From Sulfitobacter sp. (GTDB lineage Bacteria > Pseudomonadota > Alphaproteobacteria > Rhodobacterales > Rhodobacteraceae), in contig JAGXHC010000099.1 of the NCBI GenBank assembly GCA_024636405.1, forward strand, positions 1-15,892: a stretch of DNA of 15,892 nt, read 5' to 3'. Shown piece by piece: positions 1 through 7,465 of this stretch. The notes beneath the pieces were generated by a model. That model was not told the origin of the DNA and ran no database searches. It saw nothing but the letters and a program-made list of their open reading frames with translations. The number at the start of each line of letters is the position of its first letter. Within the stretch, counting starts at the first letter, position 1. Position numbers and translations under genes: made by a program.

Positions 1-187
1 CGCGCATCGGTGCGTGCAGCAAAGGCGGGGCAGTCAATCCGCGAGCGGTGTCGGCTGGGTGCGTTGAAAAATCCAAGTCACTGTTTGCGGCGACAGACTT
101 GGCGGGATCAGTGAAAACTAGAACAATGGCTACAAAAATCGCAATTAAAATACCTGTAAGAGTGTAAAGCAGGATTTTAACGAGCAT
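1..187 (-). CDS. N-terminal fragment of a membrane-anchored protein (runs off left edge)
   Basis: An open frame of 62 codons starts with ATG at 187 and runs off the window without a stop. It is missing from any ORF list with a length cut-off, but it is well supported. A Shine-Dalgarno AAGGA (200-196) lies 8 bases before the start and overlaps the stop codon of cimA, so the two genes are 11 bases apart and probably translationally coupled. Residues about 4-26 form one hydrophobic membrane segment (KILLYTLTGILIAIFVAIVL...) after a short basic start, followed by a polar stretch containing SDLDFSTHPADTARG. This fits a signal anchor or uncleaved signal peptide with the main domain outside the cytoplasm. 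I do not recognise the family from this fragment. The stretch is AT-richer than cimA. Confidence 0.7.
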   Translation of the reverse strand, partial: MLVKILLYTLTGILIAIFVAIVLVFTDPAKSVAANSDLDFSTHPADTARGLTAPPLLHAPMR

Positions 188-198
188 CCTTAAAGTCC

Positions 199-1815
199 TT
201 ATGTTGAAATATCCCGGATTAATTTCCAGCGGATCGCATCCAATAGCGCCTCAAATGACGCATCGACGATGTTGGCAGATACCCCTACGGTTGACCAGCG
301 CCGACCTTGCCCATCTTCACTATCAATGATGACACGGGTGACCGCCTCGGTGCCGCCTTGGGTGATGCGCACCTTGTAATCAACCAGATGCATATCCTCA
401 AGCATTGCTGAATACTGCCCTAAATCCTTGACCAACGCCTTGGAAAGCGCATTGACCGGCCCGCGGTCACAGCCTTCGGCGTCCATGCTTTCGCTTACGG
501 ACTGACGCTTTTCCCCGTCAACTTTCACGACCACCACCGCCTCTGAAAGACTGACCATCCGGTCGTATTTATTCTTGCGCCGCTCAACCGTAACGCGATA
601 ACGCTTGACCTCGAACAGCTCTGGCATTTGGCCCAAAGCCTGCCGCGCCAGCAGCTCAAAGCTGGCCTGCGCGGTGTCATAGCTATACCCTTCGGCCTCG
701 CGCGCCTTGACCTGTTCCAGGATCAGCCCCAAAGCCGGATCCCCCTTGGTGATCTTGAGCCCGGCACTTTCCAATCGACGGCGCAAATTCGACTGACCCG
801 CCTGATTAGACATCGGAATAATGCGCGCATTGCCCACCAACTCGGGCTCGATATGCTCATAAGTGGTGGGGTCTTTCAGGATCGCCGAGGCATGCAGCCC
901 GGCCTTGTGCGCAAAAGCCGACGATCCCACGAATGCCGCCTGTTTCATCGGCACACGGTTCAGGATTTCATCCAGATGACGGCTGATCCGTGTCAGACCG
1001 GACAGCGCCTCAAGGCTGATCCCCGTCTCGTACTGGTCCGCGTATGGCGGCTTGAGCATCAAGATCGGGATCAGCGTGGTCAGATTGGCATTGCCACAAC
1101 GTTCCCCCAATCCGTTCAAAGTCCCTTGGATCTGGCGTGCGCCTGCGTCAACAGCGGCCAGCGCACAGCCAACCGCGTTTTCGGTGTCGTTGTGGGTGTG
1201 AATGCCCAGATGGCTGCCGGGAATGCCAGCTGAGATCACCTCGGCCGTGATCCGCCCCACCTCGGCAGGCATGGTCCCGCCATTGGTGTCACACAGCACG
1301 ACCCAACGCGCCCCCGCATCATAGGCCGCCTTGACTGCCGTCAACGCATAATCACGATTGGCGCGGTATCCGTCAAAGAAATGCTCCGCATCAAACAGCG
1401 CCTCGCGCCCCTGATCGACCAGATGTTTGATCGATCGGACGATATTGTCGGTGTTTTCCTCAAGGCTGATGCCCAGCGCGGTCGTGACATGGAAATCATG
1501 GGTCTTGCCTACAAGGCAGACGGTTTTCGTGCCGGCGTTCATCACGGCGGCCAAGACATCGTCATTCCCGGCTGACATGCCCGTCCGCTTGGTCATCCCG
1601 AAAGCGGTCATCTTGGCGCGGGTGGTCGGTGCGGTCTCGAAAAAAGCGCTGTCGGTCGGGTTCGCCCCCGGCCAACCGCCCTCGATATAGTCGACGCCAA
1701 GCGTGTCGAGCGCTTGCGCGATGGTGATTTTCTCGGCCGTCGAAAACTGCACCCCCTGGGTCTGCTGCCCGTCGCGCAAGGTGGTGTCGTAGAGGTAGAG
1801 CCGTTCTTTAGTCAC
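199..1815 (-). CDS. cimA: Citramalate synthase
   Basis: Condenses pyruvate with acetyl-CoA to (R)-citramalate, the first step of the pyruvate route to 2-oxobutyrate and isoleucine, in the cytoplasm. The protein has 538 residues, normal for the CimA branch of the isopropylmalate/homocitrate synthase family. The HMGL-like TIM barrel fills the N-terminal half: YLYDTTLRDGQQTQGVQFS at residues 7-25 carries the metal and catalytic Arg-Asp pair (R14, D15), HTHND at 206-210 supplies metal-binding histidines, and GLGERCGNANL is at 235-245. About residues 400-538 form the LeuA-type regulatory domain, where isoleucine feedback is expected in this family. The GQQTQGVQFS signature favours CimA over LeuA. 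The start is GTG at 1815 with AGGGAG about 7-8 bases upstream; the nearby ATG at 1834 is in another frame. It lies 105 bases downstream of cysS on the same strand. Confidence 0.93.
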   Translation of the reverse strand: MTKERLYLYDTTLRDGQQTQGVQFSTAEKITIAQALDTLGVDYIEGGWPGANPTDSAFFETAPTTRAKMTAFGMTKRTGMSAGNDDVLAAVMNAGTKTVCLVGKTHDFHVTTALGISLEENTDNIVRSIKHLVDQGREALFDAEHFFDGYRANRDYALTAVKAAYDAGARWVVLCDTNGGTMPAEVGRITAEVISAGIPGSHLGIHTHNDTENAVGCALAAVDAGARQIQGTLNGLGERCGNANLTTLIPILMLKPPYADQYETGISLEALSGLTRISRHLDEILNRVPMKQAAFVGSSAFAHKAGLHASAILKDPTTYEHIEPELVGNARIIPMSNQAGQSNLRRRLESAGLKITKGDPALGLILEQVKAREAEGYSYDTAQASFELLARQALGQMPELFEVKRYRVTVERRKNKYDRMVSLSEAVVVVKVDGEKRQSVSESMDAEGCDRGPVNALSKALVKDLGQYSAMLEDMHLVDYKVRITQGGTEAVTRVIIDSEDGQGRRWSTVGVSANIVDASFEALLDAIRWKLIRDIST

Positions 1816-1920
1816 TTCCCCGCTCCCTCTTCATTTTGCCAAATAAACTCCGGGGAGCGTGAGGGGCTGGCCCCTCACTCCCGTCCTTGCCACAAGCTAA
1901 ACCTGTCGAAAAAGAGCTCA
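1816..1920. repeat. Intergenic hairpin plus Rhodobacteraceae-type motif between cysS and cimA
   Basis: The 105-base gap contains a perfect inverted repeat, GTGAGGGGC (1859-1867) and GCCCCTCAC (1870-1878). On the minus strand it can be lengthened by GGGAG/CTCCC arms with a two-base bulge. Next to it, TTCATTTTGCCAAATAAA (1831-1848) and CTCCGGGG complete a motif that I recognise as recurrent in roseobacter intergenic DNA. Read in the direction of cysS, the hairpin is followed by GTTTATTT, so it may attenuate or end transcription after cysS or stabilise mRNA. The Shine-Dalgarno of cimA lies at its edge. Confidence 0.55.
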
Positions 1921-3342
1921 TTATTCGATGGCCTCTAACTTGGCTGCATCGAAACCCTGACTAGGGACCAACTCAACCCCTTCTTTTGACATGCGCACCT
2001 CGACCCCCGCCGCCGTTAGTGCCGCTTTGATCCGATCAACTTCGCCGAAGTCCTTGCTTTCCATCGCCTGCACGCGGGCTTCCACTAGTCGCTCTACATA
2101 AGCAGAAAGATCAGCCTCCGCTCTGTCCCAACCGCCAAGCTCATCTGTCAAAAAGCCCATCATTTGAGCGGTAGCCAGGAAGTTTTCTGCCGTAATATCA
2201 CCATGGGGGTTTACTCCCTTCTGCACAGCCAAAGCTAAAGACTTCAATCTTTGCAACACCATAGGTGAGTTAAGGTCGTCATAAAGAGGTAAGATAGTTG
2301 TTATGTCTATTGCTTTGGCCTCGACACCTTTGGTCATAGCTCTCCACTTCCTAAGCGTCTTCTCAGCCTCTTCCCTCTTCTTCTCCGTCCAGTCCATCGG
2401 CTTGCGGTAATGCGTGCTCAGCATAACAAAGCGGATCACCTCGCCCGGCACCCCCTGCTCCAGCAAATCCCGCACGGTAAAGAAGTTGCCCAGCGACTTG
2501 GACATCTTCTTGCCCTCGACCTGCAACATCTCGTTATGCATCCAGACATTGGCAAAGCCCGAGCCCGGATGCGCACAGCAGCTTTGCGCGATCTCGTTCT
2601 CATGATGGGGAAACATCAGATCATTGCCGCCGCCGTGAATGTCGAAATGCGCCCCCAGCAACTCATGCGCCATGGCAGAGCATTCGATATGCCACCCCGG
2701 GCGCCCCCGCCCCCAAGGACTGTCCCATCCCGGCAACTCGTCAGTCGAAGGTTTCCACAACACGAAATCCATCGGATCTTCTTTGTAAGGGGCCACTTCG
2801 ACACGCGCCCCCGCAATCATGTCATCGACAGACCGGCCCGACAATGCGCCATAATCAGCGTATTTGCGCACGCGAAAAAGCACATGCCCCTCTTTTTCAT
2901 AGGCAAAGCCGTCAGTCTCAAGCTGGGCAATCATAGCGACCATTTGATCGATATATTCAGTGGCCCGCGGTTCATGGTTGGGCCGCAGGGCGCCAAGCGC
3001 GTCCATATCGGCGTGATACCAGTCAATTGTCTCGTCCGAGCGTTCGCGAATTAGCTCTTCAAGGCTGCCCGCGGCACCCGCCTGTTGACGTTTCAAGGCC
3101 GTCTCGTTGATGCGATCATCCACATCCGTAAAATTGCGCACATAGGTGACGTGATCCGGCCCGTACAGATGGCGCAGCAAGCGGTTGAGCACATCAAACA
3201 CGATCACAGGCCGCGCGTTGCCCAGATGCGCCCGGTCATAGACCGTCGGGCCGCACACATACATCCGCACGTTTTTCTCATCTATCGGTGTGAAAACCTC
3301 GCGTTTGCGGGTCTTGGTGTTGTGCAACTTGAGCGTCGTCAT
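1921..3342 (-). CDS. cysS: Cysteine--tRNA ligase
   Basis: Charges tRNA-Cys with cysteine in the cytoplasm, a class Ia synthetase. The protein has 473 residues from the chosen start, close to the usual 460-475. Visible landmarks are [10 protein letters not shown] at 27-36 with zinc ligand C30, the HIGH-type HLGN at 39-42, [14 protein letters not shown] with C221, [15 protein letters not shown] with H246 and E250 completing the zinc site, and KMSKS at 279-283. The C-terminal DALR and anticodon-binding part follows from about 330. I chose ATG 3342 because AAGGA sits 8 bases upstream and MTTLKLHNT is the typical N-terminus; an in-frame ATG at 3381 would add 13 unsupported residues. Codons for residues about 335-394 (2161-2340) are distinctly AT-rich compared with the rest. 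It is divergent from the aminotransferase. Confidence 0.95.
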   Translation of the reverse strand: MTTLKLHNTKTRKREVFTPIDEKNVRMYVCGPTVYDRAHLGNARPVIVFDVLNRLLRHLYGPDHVTYVRNFTDVDDRINETALKRQQAGAAGSLEELIRERSDETIDWYHADMDALGALRPNHEPRATEYIDQMVAMIAQLETDGFAYEKEGHVLFRVRKYADYGALSGRSVDDMIAGARVEVAPYKEDPMDFVLWKPSTDELPGWDSPWGRGRPGWHIECSAMAHELLGAHFDIHGGGNDLMFPHHENEIAQSCCAHPGSGFANVWMHNEMLQVEGKKMSKSLGNFFTVRDLLEQGVPGEVIRFVMLSTHYRKPMDWTEKKREEAEKTLRKWRAMTKGVEAKAIDITTILPLYDDLNSPMVLQRLKSLALAVQKGVNPHGDITAENFLATAQMMGFLTDELGGWDRAEADLSAYVERLVEARVQAMESKDFGEVDRIKAALTAAGVEVRMSKEGVELVPSQGFDAAKLEAIE

Positions 3343-3460
3343 GAGGCGCGTCCTTACGCAAGTATGGCGCGGGCTTGGCACATAATTCTCAGGAAGAAAA
3401 CACTATGAACAGGCCCGCCGGAAAGGTCTCAGCAGGGAATACAGCAAATAATGGTTGTGT

Positions 3461-3472
3461 TCATGTTCATGA
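3461..3472. promoter_or_regulatory. Small palindrome in the cysS/aminotransferase divergent gap
   Basis: TCATG-TT-CATGA is a perfect inverted repeat. It overlaps a TGTTCA direct duplication and lies in the 228-base gap between the divergent starts of cysS (3342) and the aminotransferase (3571). The rest of the gap shows no convincing open frame, and I could not name -35/-10 boxes with confidence. A regulator site is possible, but a repeat this short can occur by chance. Confidence 0.25.
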
Positions 3473-3570
3473 CGACTGCCTAGCGCAGCGCGGGCGTCAG
3501 CGTCAAGTCTGATTGACAAAGCGCGCCGCCTCTGCGCCCTTGCCACCGACACAAGCACAGGAGACGAAAC

Positions 3571-4743
3571 ATGCAGTTATCCTCGCGGATCACCGGGCTT
3601 TTGGGCGGCGGCTCAGACGGGTGGGGCGTATTTTTGCGCGCGCGTCAGATGATTGCCGACGGCACGCCTGTCACCGAATTGACCATCGGCGACAATGACA
3701 TCCGCACCGCCAGTCCGATCCTGCAAGAAATGCACCGCGCAGCACTTGGCGGTCACACCGGCTATGCCTCCGTGCCCGGCACAACTGCCTTGCGTGATAC
3801 GGTCGCGGCGCGGGTCCAAAGCCGCACTGGTGTGCCCACGACCCGCGACAATGTTGTGATCACCCCGGGCGGTCAAGCGGCCCTCTTTGCCGCCCATGCT
3901 GCCGTCACCAATCCCGGCGATACAGCGCTTTTCATTGATCCCTATTATGCGACATATCCCGGCACGATCCGCGGTGTGAGCGCCGTTCCCAAGGCGATCC
4001 CCGCCCATGCGAGCGACGCGTTCCAACCGCGCGCCCATGAAATCGCTTCCGCCGCACCGGATGCACGATCGCTTTTGATCAATTCACCCAATAACCCCAC
4101 GGGCGTCGTTTATTCCCGCGCTACGCTGGACGGCATCGCGCGCGTCAGTAAAGACCATGATATTTGGCTGATCTCGGATGAGGTGTATGACACGCAGGTC
4201 TGGAACGGCACACATCTGTCGCCGCGCGCCCTGCCCGATCTGGCCGACCGCACGCTTGTCGTTGGATCCATGTCAAAAAGCCACGCCATGACCGGGTCGC
4301 GCTGCGGCTGGATCGTCGGTCCGCCCGATGCCATCGAACACCTGACCAACCTTGCGACCCACACCACCTACGGGGTACCGGGGTTCATCCAGGATGCAGC
4401 CGAATTCGCCCTTAAACAGGGACCGGCTTTCGAGGCCGAAATCGCCGCCCCCTTCCAACGCCGCCGCATGCTGGCCCAAGAAATCATCGCAGGTCAGAAC
4501 GCCGTTTCTCTCGTGCCCGCCGATGGGGCGATGTACCTGATGCTCGATATTCGCAGCACCGGCATGACTGGCGAAAACTTTGCTTTTTCCCTGCTCGACG
4601 CGCACCACATCGCCGTCATGCCCGGCGAAAGTTTCGGCAAGGCTGCCGCAGGTCACATCCGCGTTGCAATGACAATCGAGGATGAGGCCTTCGCAGCAGC
4701 TTTGAAAACCCTATGCAGCTTTGCAGAAGCAAGAACACACTAA
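3571..4743 (+). CDS. Class I/II PLP-dependent aminotransferase
   Basis: A fold-type I aminotransferase of the aspartate/aromatic group, 390 residues, cytoplasmic. It should move an amino group from an amino acid to a 2-oxo acid through pyridoxal phosphate. Recognisable residues are PGGQAALF at 99-106 (phosphate region), the NSPNNPTG loop at 171-178 with N175, ISDEVYD at 201-207 with D203 for the pyridine nitrogen and Y206, SMSKSHAMTGSRCGW with Schiff-base K236 and phosphate-binding R244, and R364 in HIRVAMT for the substrate carboxylate. The start is ATG 3571, preceded by AGGAGA about 7 bases upstream. It is a single-gene unit ending in a terminator. The substrate cannot be read from the sequence; neighbours (cysS, cimA) only hint at amino-acid metabolism. 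It is not close enough to AspC or TyrB for me to give a symbol. Confidence 0.88.
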   Translation: MQLSSRITGLLGGGSDGWGVFLRARQMIADGTPVTELTIGDNDIRTASPILQEMHRAALGGHTGYASVPGTTALRDTVAARVQSRTGVPTTRDNVVITPGGQAALFAAHAAVTNPGDTALFIDPYYATYPGTIRGVSAVPKAIPAHASDAFQPRAHEIASAAPDARSLLINSPNNPTGVVYSRATLDGIARVSKDHDIWLISDEVYDTQVWNGTHLSPRALPDLADRTLVVGSMSKSHAMTGSRCGWIVGPPDAIEHLTNLATHTTYGVPGFIQDAAEFALKQGPAFEAEIAAPFQRRRMLAQEIIAGQNAVSLVPADGAMYLMLDIRSTGMTGENFAFSLLDAHHIAVMPGESFGKAAAGHIRVAMTIEDEAFAAALKTLCSFAEARTH

Positions 4744-4790
4744 AAAAGGGCCAGAAGATCTAATCTCCCGGCCCGTCTTCTCTGGCTTTT
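4742..4790. terminator. Bidirectional rho-independent terminator
   Basis: GCCAGA (4750-4755) pairs with TCTGGC (4781-4786), and the stem continues with AGA (4756-4758) and TCT (4776-4778) past a two-base bulge. The plus side ends in TTTT (4787-4790) and the other flank is AAAAAA (4742-4747), giving a U-tract for transcripts from either side. It follows the aminotransferase stop directly and faces the convergent outer-membrane protein gene, so it can serve both. Confidence 0.65.
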
Positions 4791-4840
4791 AAATATCCCC
4801 GCCGGAGGCACCTTTTTCAGGGGCTCTCCGACGGGTCACA
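4784..4840. repeat. Second copy of the intergenic AAATA/CCGG hairpin motif
   Basis: CCCGCCGGAG (4798-4807) and CTCCGACGGG (4826-4835) form a 10-base stem with one mismatch around an 18-base loop, next to TTTTAAATATCCCC. In reverse it reads GGCGGGGATATTTAAAAG, similar in plan to the motif at 1831-1878. I know this layout as a common intergenic sequence in Rhodobacteraceae; its role here may be mRNA end formation for the two convergent genes. Confidence 0.45.
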
Positions 4841-4853
4841 CCGCCAGTTGTCT

Positions 4854-5450
4854 TCAGAAGCGGAAGGATCCGCGTACTGTGAATGTGGTCGCGTCCAGAT
4901 CGTTGCCGCCGACACCGCCGATGTCGTTGAAGCGGTGCTCCAGCAGTTCGGCACCCACTGTGTATTGCTCGGTCACTTTGTAGGTCATGCCGACGCCGAT
5001 GAACGCACCGTCTTCATCGCCACCAGATGTGTCTGCCATCGCATAACCGCCGGTCGCGTAGACCAATGTGCGTCCAAGGTCATAGCCGCCTTTGATCTTT
5101 GCACGTGCAACGGAATCGATGTTGGCCGGACCGCCTCCAAGTTCGATATCTGTTTTGTCATAATCGATCTCGCCACCCAGGACGAACTTGCCAAAGTCGT
5201 AGTCATAGCCAGCGTGGAAACCGTATAGGCCGTTGTCGCCATCCAGTGCGCCCGGGCCGTCTGCATCGCCATATCCAAGCTGAAGACCGGTGTAGAAACC
5301 AGTCCAGTCGCTACCCATGGCAGGTGCCGCTACGGGCATTGTCATCATCGGCTCGACAATCGGCTCGTCAAGGCTGCCTGCAAAGGCGGATCCGCCCATG
5401 GCAAAGCTTGCAACGACTGCGGCTGATGCGAAATTCATTGTACGTTTCAT
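4854..5450 (-). CDS. Outer-membrane beta-barrel protein (porin/opacity-like)
   Basis: A 198-residue exported protein. Residues 1-24 are a Sec signal peptide (MKRT..., hydrophobic core, SAFA before the cut at Gly25). A short acidic/proline- and methionine-rich linker follows, then repeated amphipathic strands of the small 8-stranded barrel type: DWTGFYTGLQLGYG, LYGFHAGYDYDFGKFVLGGEIDYD, AFIGVGMTYKVTEQYTVGAELLEHRF, TTFTVRGSFRF. The last residue is Phe in an RF ending, the classic BAM recognition signal. This resembles the porin-family or 'outer membrane immunogenic protein' group of alphaproteobacteria; no specific role can be assigned. Start choice: AGGAG (5463-5459) is 8 bases from ATG 5450 but only 2 from ATG 5456, so 5450 is used. 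Its leader holds a GGCGG/CCGCC hairpin. Confidence 0.85.
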   Translation of the reverse strand: MKRTMNFASAAVVASFAMGGSAFAGSLDEPIVEPMMTMPVAAPAMGSDWTGFYTGLQLGYGDADGPGALDGDNGLYGFHAGYDYDFGKFVLGGEIDYDKTDIELGGGPANIDSVARAKIKGGYDLGRTLVYATGGYAMADTSGGDEDGAFIGVGMTYKVTEQYTVGAELLEHRFNDIGGVGGNDLDATTFTVRGSFRF

Positions 5451-5481
5451 AATCATAACTCCTGTATCTTGTTATCTGCGC

Positions 5482-5497
5482 GGCGGTTGTTTCCGCC
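5482..5497 (-). promoter_or_regulatory. Leader hairpin of the outer-membrane protein mRNA
   Basis: GGCGG (5482-5486) and CCGCC (5493-5497) enclose a six-base loop about 20 bases upstream of the AGGAG ribosome site. It probably falls in the 5' untranslated region. A stem of the same sequence, GGCGG/CCGCC with a seven-base loop, recurs at 5593-5609. A stabilising or small-RNA-targeted leader is plausible for an outer-membrane protein, but this is inference. Confidence 0.35.
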
Positions 5498-5627
5498 TCG
5501 GGTACACAACTTGCCCCATACTCATTGGTTGCAGCTTTCGACAATCACGGCTTGGTGATCGGTCGTTTGTTGCCAATTTGCGTCAGCGCATCGGCGGGGT
5601 TACGCCGCCCAAAGCCCATAAACGCAA

Positions 5628-5656
5628 GGTCGCAAACAGAATATCGGTCGCAAACA
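5628..5656 (+). repeat. 11-base direct repeat GGTCGCAAACA, period 18
   Basis: GGTCGCAAACA occurs at 5628-5638 and again, identical, at 5646-5656. It lies about 195-220 bases upstream of the MttB-family start. Two exact copies with one fixed spacing in a promoter gap suggest tandem binding of a regulator, although they could be a small duplication. Confidence 0.4.
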
Positions 5657-5712
5657 AGACAGATTGCCCAAAATTATTTTCGCAGCATCGGAACTATTCG
5701 GGGAGAGGCCGC

Positions 5713-5805
5713 ATGAAGACAGATCAGTGCATCATCGTCTGTGTCATTCGCACCATCGGTGCACAGCGGGGGCGCGCGGCACGAGGGGCACCATTTCCGC
5801 GCTGA
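5713..5805 (+). CDS. Possible 30-codon leader ORF upstream of the methyltransferase
   Basis: ATG 5713 to TGA 5803-5805 encodes 30 residues, beginning MKTDQCIIVCVIRT and ending in an Arg/Ala/Gly-rich tail. GGGGAGAGG lies 5-8 bases before the ATG, a reasonable ribosome site. It ends 45 bases before the MttB-family start. I do not recognise it. It could be a leader peptide, a chance frame in a GC-rich spacer, or a relic. Arg-rich ends of this kind are common in non-coding GC-rich frames, so confidence is low. Confidence 0.2.
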   Translation: MKTDQCIIVCVIRTIGAQRGRAARGAPFPR

Positions 5806-5815
5806 TCTGCGCAGA
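5806..5815. promoter_or_regulatory. Palindrome TCTGCGCAGA upstream of the methyltransferase
   Basis: A perfect 10-base palindrome centred 40 bases before ATG 5851, in the position expected for an operator or for the spacer of a core promoter. No regulator gene is adjacent, so the binding protein is unknown. Confidence 0.3.
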
Positions 5816-5850
5816 CGTTCCTTCTTACCCTCATACGCCGGAAATACCTC

Positions 5851-7389
5851 ATGACTGTACAAACTCCCCTTCGATCCGGTGGCCGCGCTGCACGCCGTGC
5901 TGCCCGCTCTGCTCCGCTGGCCGATCATCTGCGCCCTGTACGCGCTGGCATGTCGGGCGGAACGTTCAATCCGCTTGGTGCGGCGGCGATGGACCGTATC
6001 CACGAAGCAGCCCTGGACGCGCTTGAGCAGATCGGCCTTGCCGACGCGCCCCCCTCGGGTGTTGCGTATATGACGGGTGCGGGGGCGATATTAGGAGAGG
6101 ACGGGCGGCTGCGGTTTCCACGTGCCTTGATCGAAGACACCATTGCCACGGCAAATCGGTCGGTCATCTTGCATGGCCGTGACCCCAAACATGACCTCGA
6201 TCTGTCGGGCACCAAAGTCCATTACGGTACCGCGGGTGCTGCCGTGCATCTTGTAGACGTTGAAGGCCGCAATTACCGCGAATGTGGCGTACAGGACCTG
6301 CATGATGCGGCGCGCATCGCAGATCAACTCGACAATCTGCATTTTGTACAGCGCCCTATGGTCTGCCGCGACATTCCAGACAACCTAGAAATGGATCTCA
6401 ACTCGATCTACGCCTGCTGTGCGGGCACGACCAAACATGTGGGCGTGTCCTTTGGCGAACCGGCCCATGTGAAACCGGGGCTTGAGCTGCTGCATATGAT
6501 TGCGGGCGGCGAAGACAAATGGCGCGCGCGGCCTTTCGTGTCGAACTCGAACTGCTTTGTGGTACCGCCGATGAAATTCGCCACCGACTCCTGTCTGGTG
6601 ATGGAGGAACTGATCGCAGGCGGTATGCCGATCCTGCTGCTGTCTGCCGGTCAAGCCGGGGCCACCGCCCCTGCCCCCATCGCCGGTGCCATTGTGCAGG
6701 CGGTTGCTGAATGCCTTGCGGGTCTGGTTTATGTCCATGCGATCAAGCCGGGTCATCCGGTGATCTTCGGCACCTGGCCTTTCGTCAGCGATCTGCGCAC
6801 AGGGGCGATGTCGGGCGGATCTGGCGAACAGGCACTTCTGACGGCAGGTTGTGCGCAAATGCACCGCTATTACGACCTGCCCGGCGGGGCTGCCGCAGGC
6901 ATTGCAGATGCCAAGCTGCCCGACATGCAGGCCGGATGGGAACAGGCCATGTCTAACGTCATGGCGGGCATGTCCGGCCTGAACATGGTTTACGAGGCCG
7001 CAGGCATGCACGCGTCCTTGCTGGGCTTTTGCCTTGAATCGCTGATCTTGGGCGATGATCTGATCGGCCAGGCGCTGCGCTGCGTGCGCGGCATCGAGGT
7101 GACCGAGGACAGCGTGAGCCTTGAGGTTATTCGCGCCACCTGTATCGGGGGGCCCGGGCATTATTTGGGATCAGACCAGACGCTCAGCCTGATGCAGACC
7201 GAATATATCTATCCTGCCTTGGCTGATCGGACGTCGCCCAAGGAATGGGCTGAGCTTGGCAAGCCCGATCTGCTGGCACGCGCCACCGCCCGCAAGCTGA
7301 CGATTTTGGCAGAACGGGCCGCAGCACGGTTTGACCCGCATACCGACCGCATGATCCGTGACAGGTTCAACATCCATCTTCCTGCCTGA
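5851..7389 (+). CDS. MttB-family (trimethylamine/betaine-type) methyltransferase, non-pyrrolysine
   Basis: A 512-residue cytoplasmic TIM-barrel protein of the trimethylamine methyltransferase (MttB/COG5598) superfamily. The start GGRAARRAARSAPLADHLRPVRAGMSGG and later blocks such as KHVGVSFGEPAHVKPGLELL, SNSNCFVVPPMKF and HPVIFGTWPFVSDLRTGAMSGG are typical of the family. Archaeal MttB uses pyrrolysine coded by an in-frame amber; this frame is unbroken, so it belongs to the non-pyrrolysine members. Characterised members move a methyl group from quaternary amines such as glycine betaine to a corrinoid protein. Roseobacter-group bacteria carry many such genes and the true substrate is unknown here. 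No corrinoid-protein, reductase or methyl-tetrahydrofolate gene is adjacent, so any partner must be encoded elsewhere. The ribosome site is weak (GGAA, 7 bases). It ends 76 bases before the cardiolipin synthase on the same strand. Confidence 0.85.
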   Translation: MTVQTPLRSGGRAARRAARSAPLADHLRPVRAGMSGGTFNPLGAAAMDRIHEAALDALEQIGLADAPPSGVAYMTGAGAILGEDGRLRFPRALIEDTIATANRSVILHGRDPKHDLDLSGTKVHYGTAGAAVHLVDVEGRNYRECGVQDLHDAARIADQLDNLHFVQRPMVCRDIPDNLEMDLNSIYACCAGTTKHVGVSFGEPAHVKPGLELLHMIAGGEDKWRARPFVSNSNCFVVPPMKFATDSCLVMEELIAGGMPILLLSAGQAGATAPAPIAGAIVQAVAECLAGLVYVHAIKPGHPVIFGTWPFVSDLRTGAMSGGSGEQALLTAGCAQMHRYYDLPGGAAAGIADAKLPDMQAGWEQAMSNVMAGMSGLNMVYEAAGMHASLLGFCLESLILGDDLIGQALRCVRGIEVTEDSVSLEVIRATCIGGPGHYLGSDQTLSLMQTEYIYPALADRTSPKEWAELGKPDLLARATARKLTILAERAAARFDPHTDRMIRDRFNIHLPA

Positions 7390-7465
7390 AATTAAACTCT
7401 GCCTGTGACTTCATGGAATGCTCTGCTAGGTCTGGATAAAAAGCGCCATACCCGAGGATCATCCC

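Larger units (their letters stand above)
5464..5850. other. Divergent intergenic region with several short repeats
   Basis: Nearly 400 bases separate the outer-membrane protein and the MttB-family gene, the longest gap in the window. It must hold both promoters. What I see: two GGCGG/CCGCC stems (5482-5497 and 5593-5609), an 11-base direct repeat GGTCGCAAACA at 5628-5638 and 5646-5656, a small stem GCACC-ATC-GGTGC around 5750-5762, a perfect 10-base palindrome at 5806-5815, and one 30-codon open frame with a ribosome-site-like sequence (5713-5805). I could not assign -35/-10 elements with confidence. Confidence 0.5.

Noticed and set aside
628..1233. Long plus-strand open frame opposite cimA
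   Set aside because: It lies antisense within a clear cimA, has no family features and an Arg/Gln/His-rich composition typical of shadow frames in GC-rich genes. The same applies to plus-strand frames opposite cysS, the deaminase, permeases and ATPase.
5713..5805. Thiolase N-terminus
   Set aside because: Only about ten residues resemble the thiolase start and no downstream thiolase sequence exists in any frame, so it is kept only as a doubtful small ORF.
5851..7389. Pyrrolysine-containing MttB
   Set aside because: No in-frame amber codon interrupts the gene; the frame is read through with sense codons to TGA at 7387-7389.
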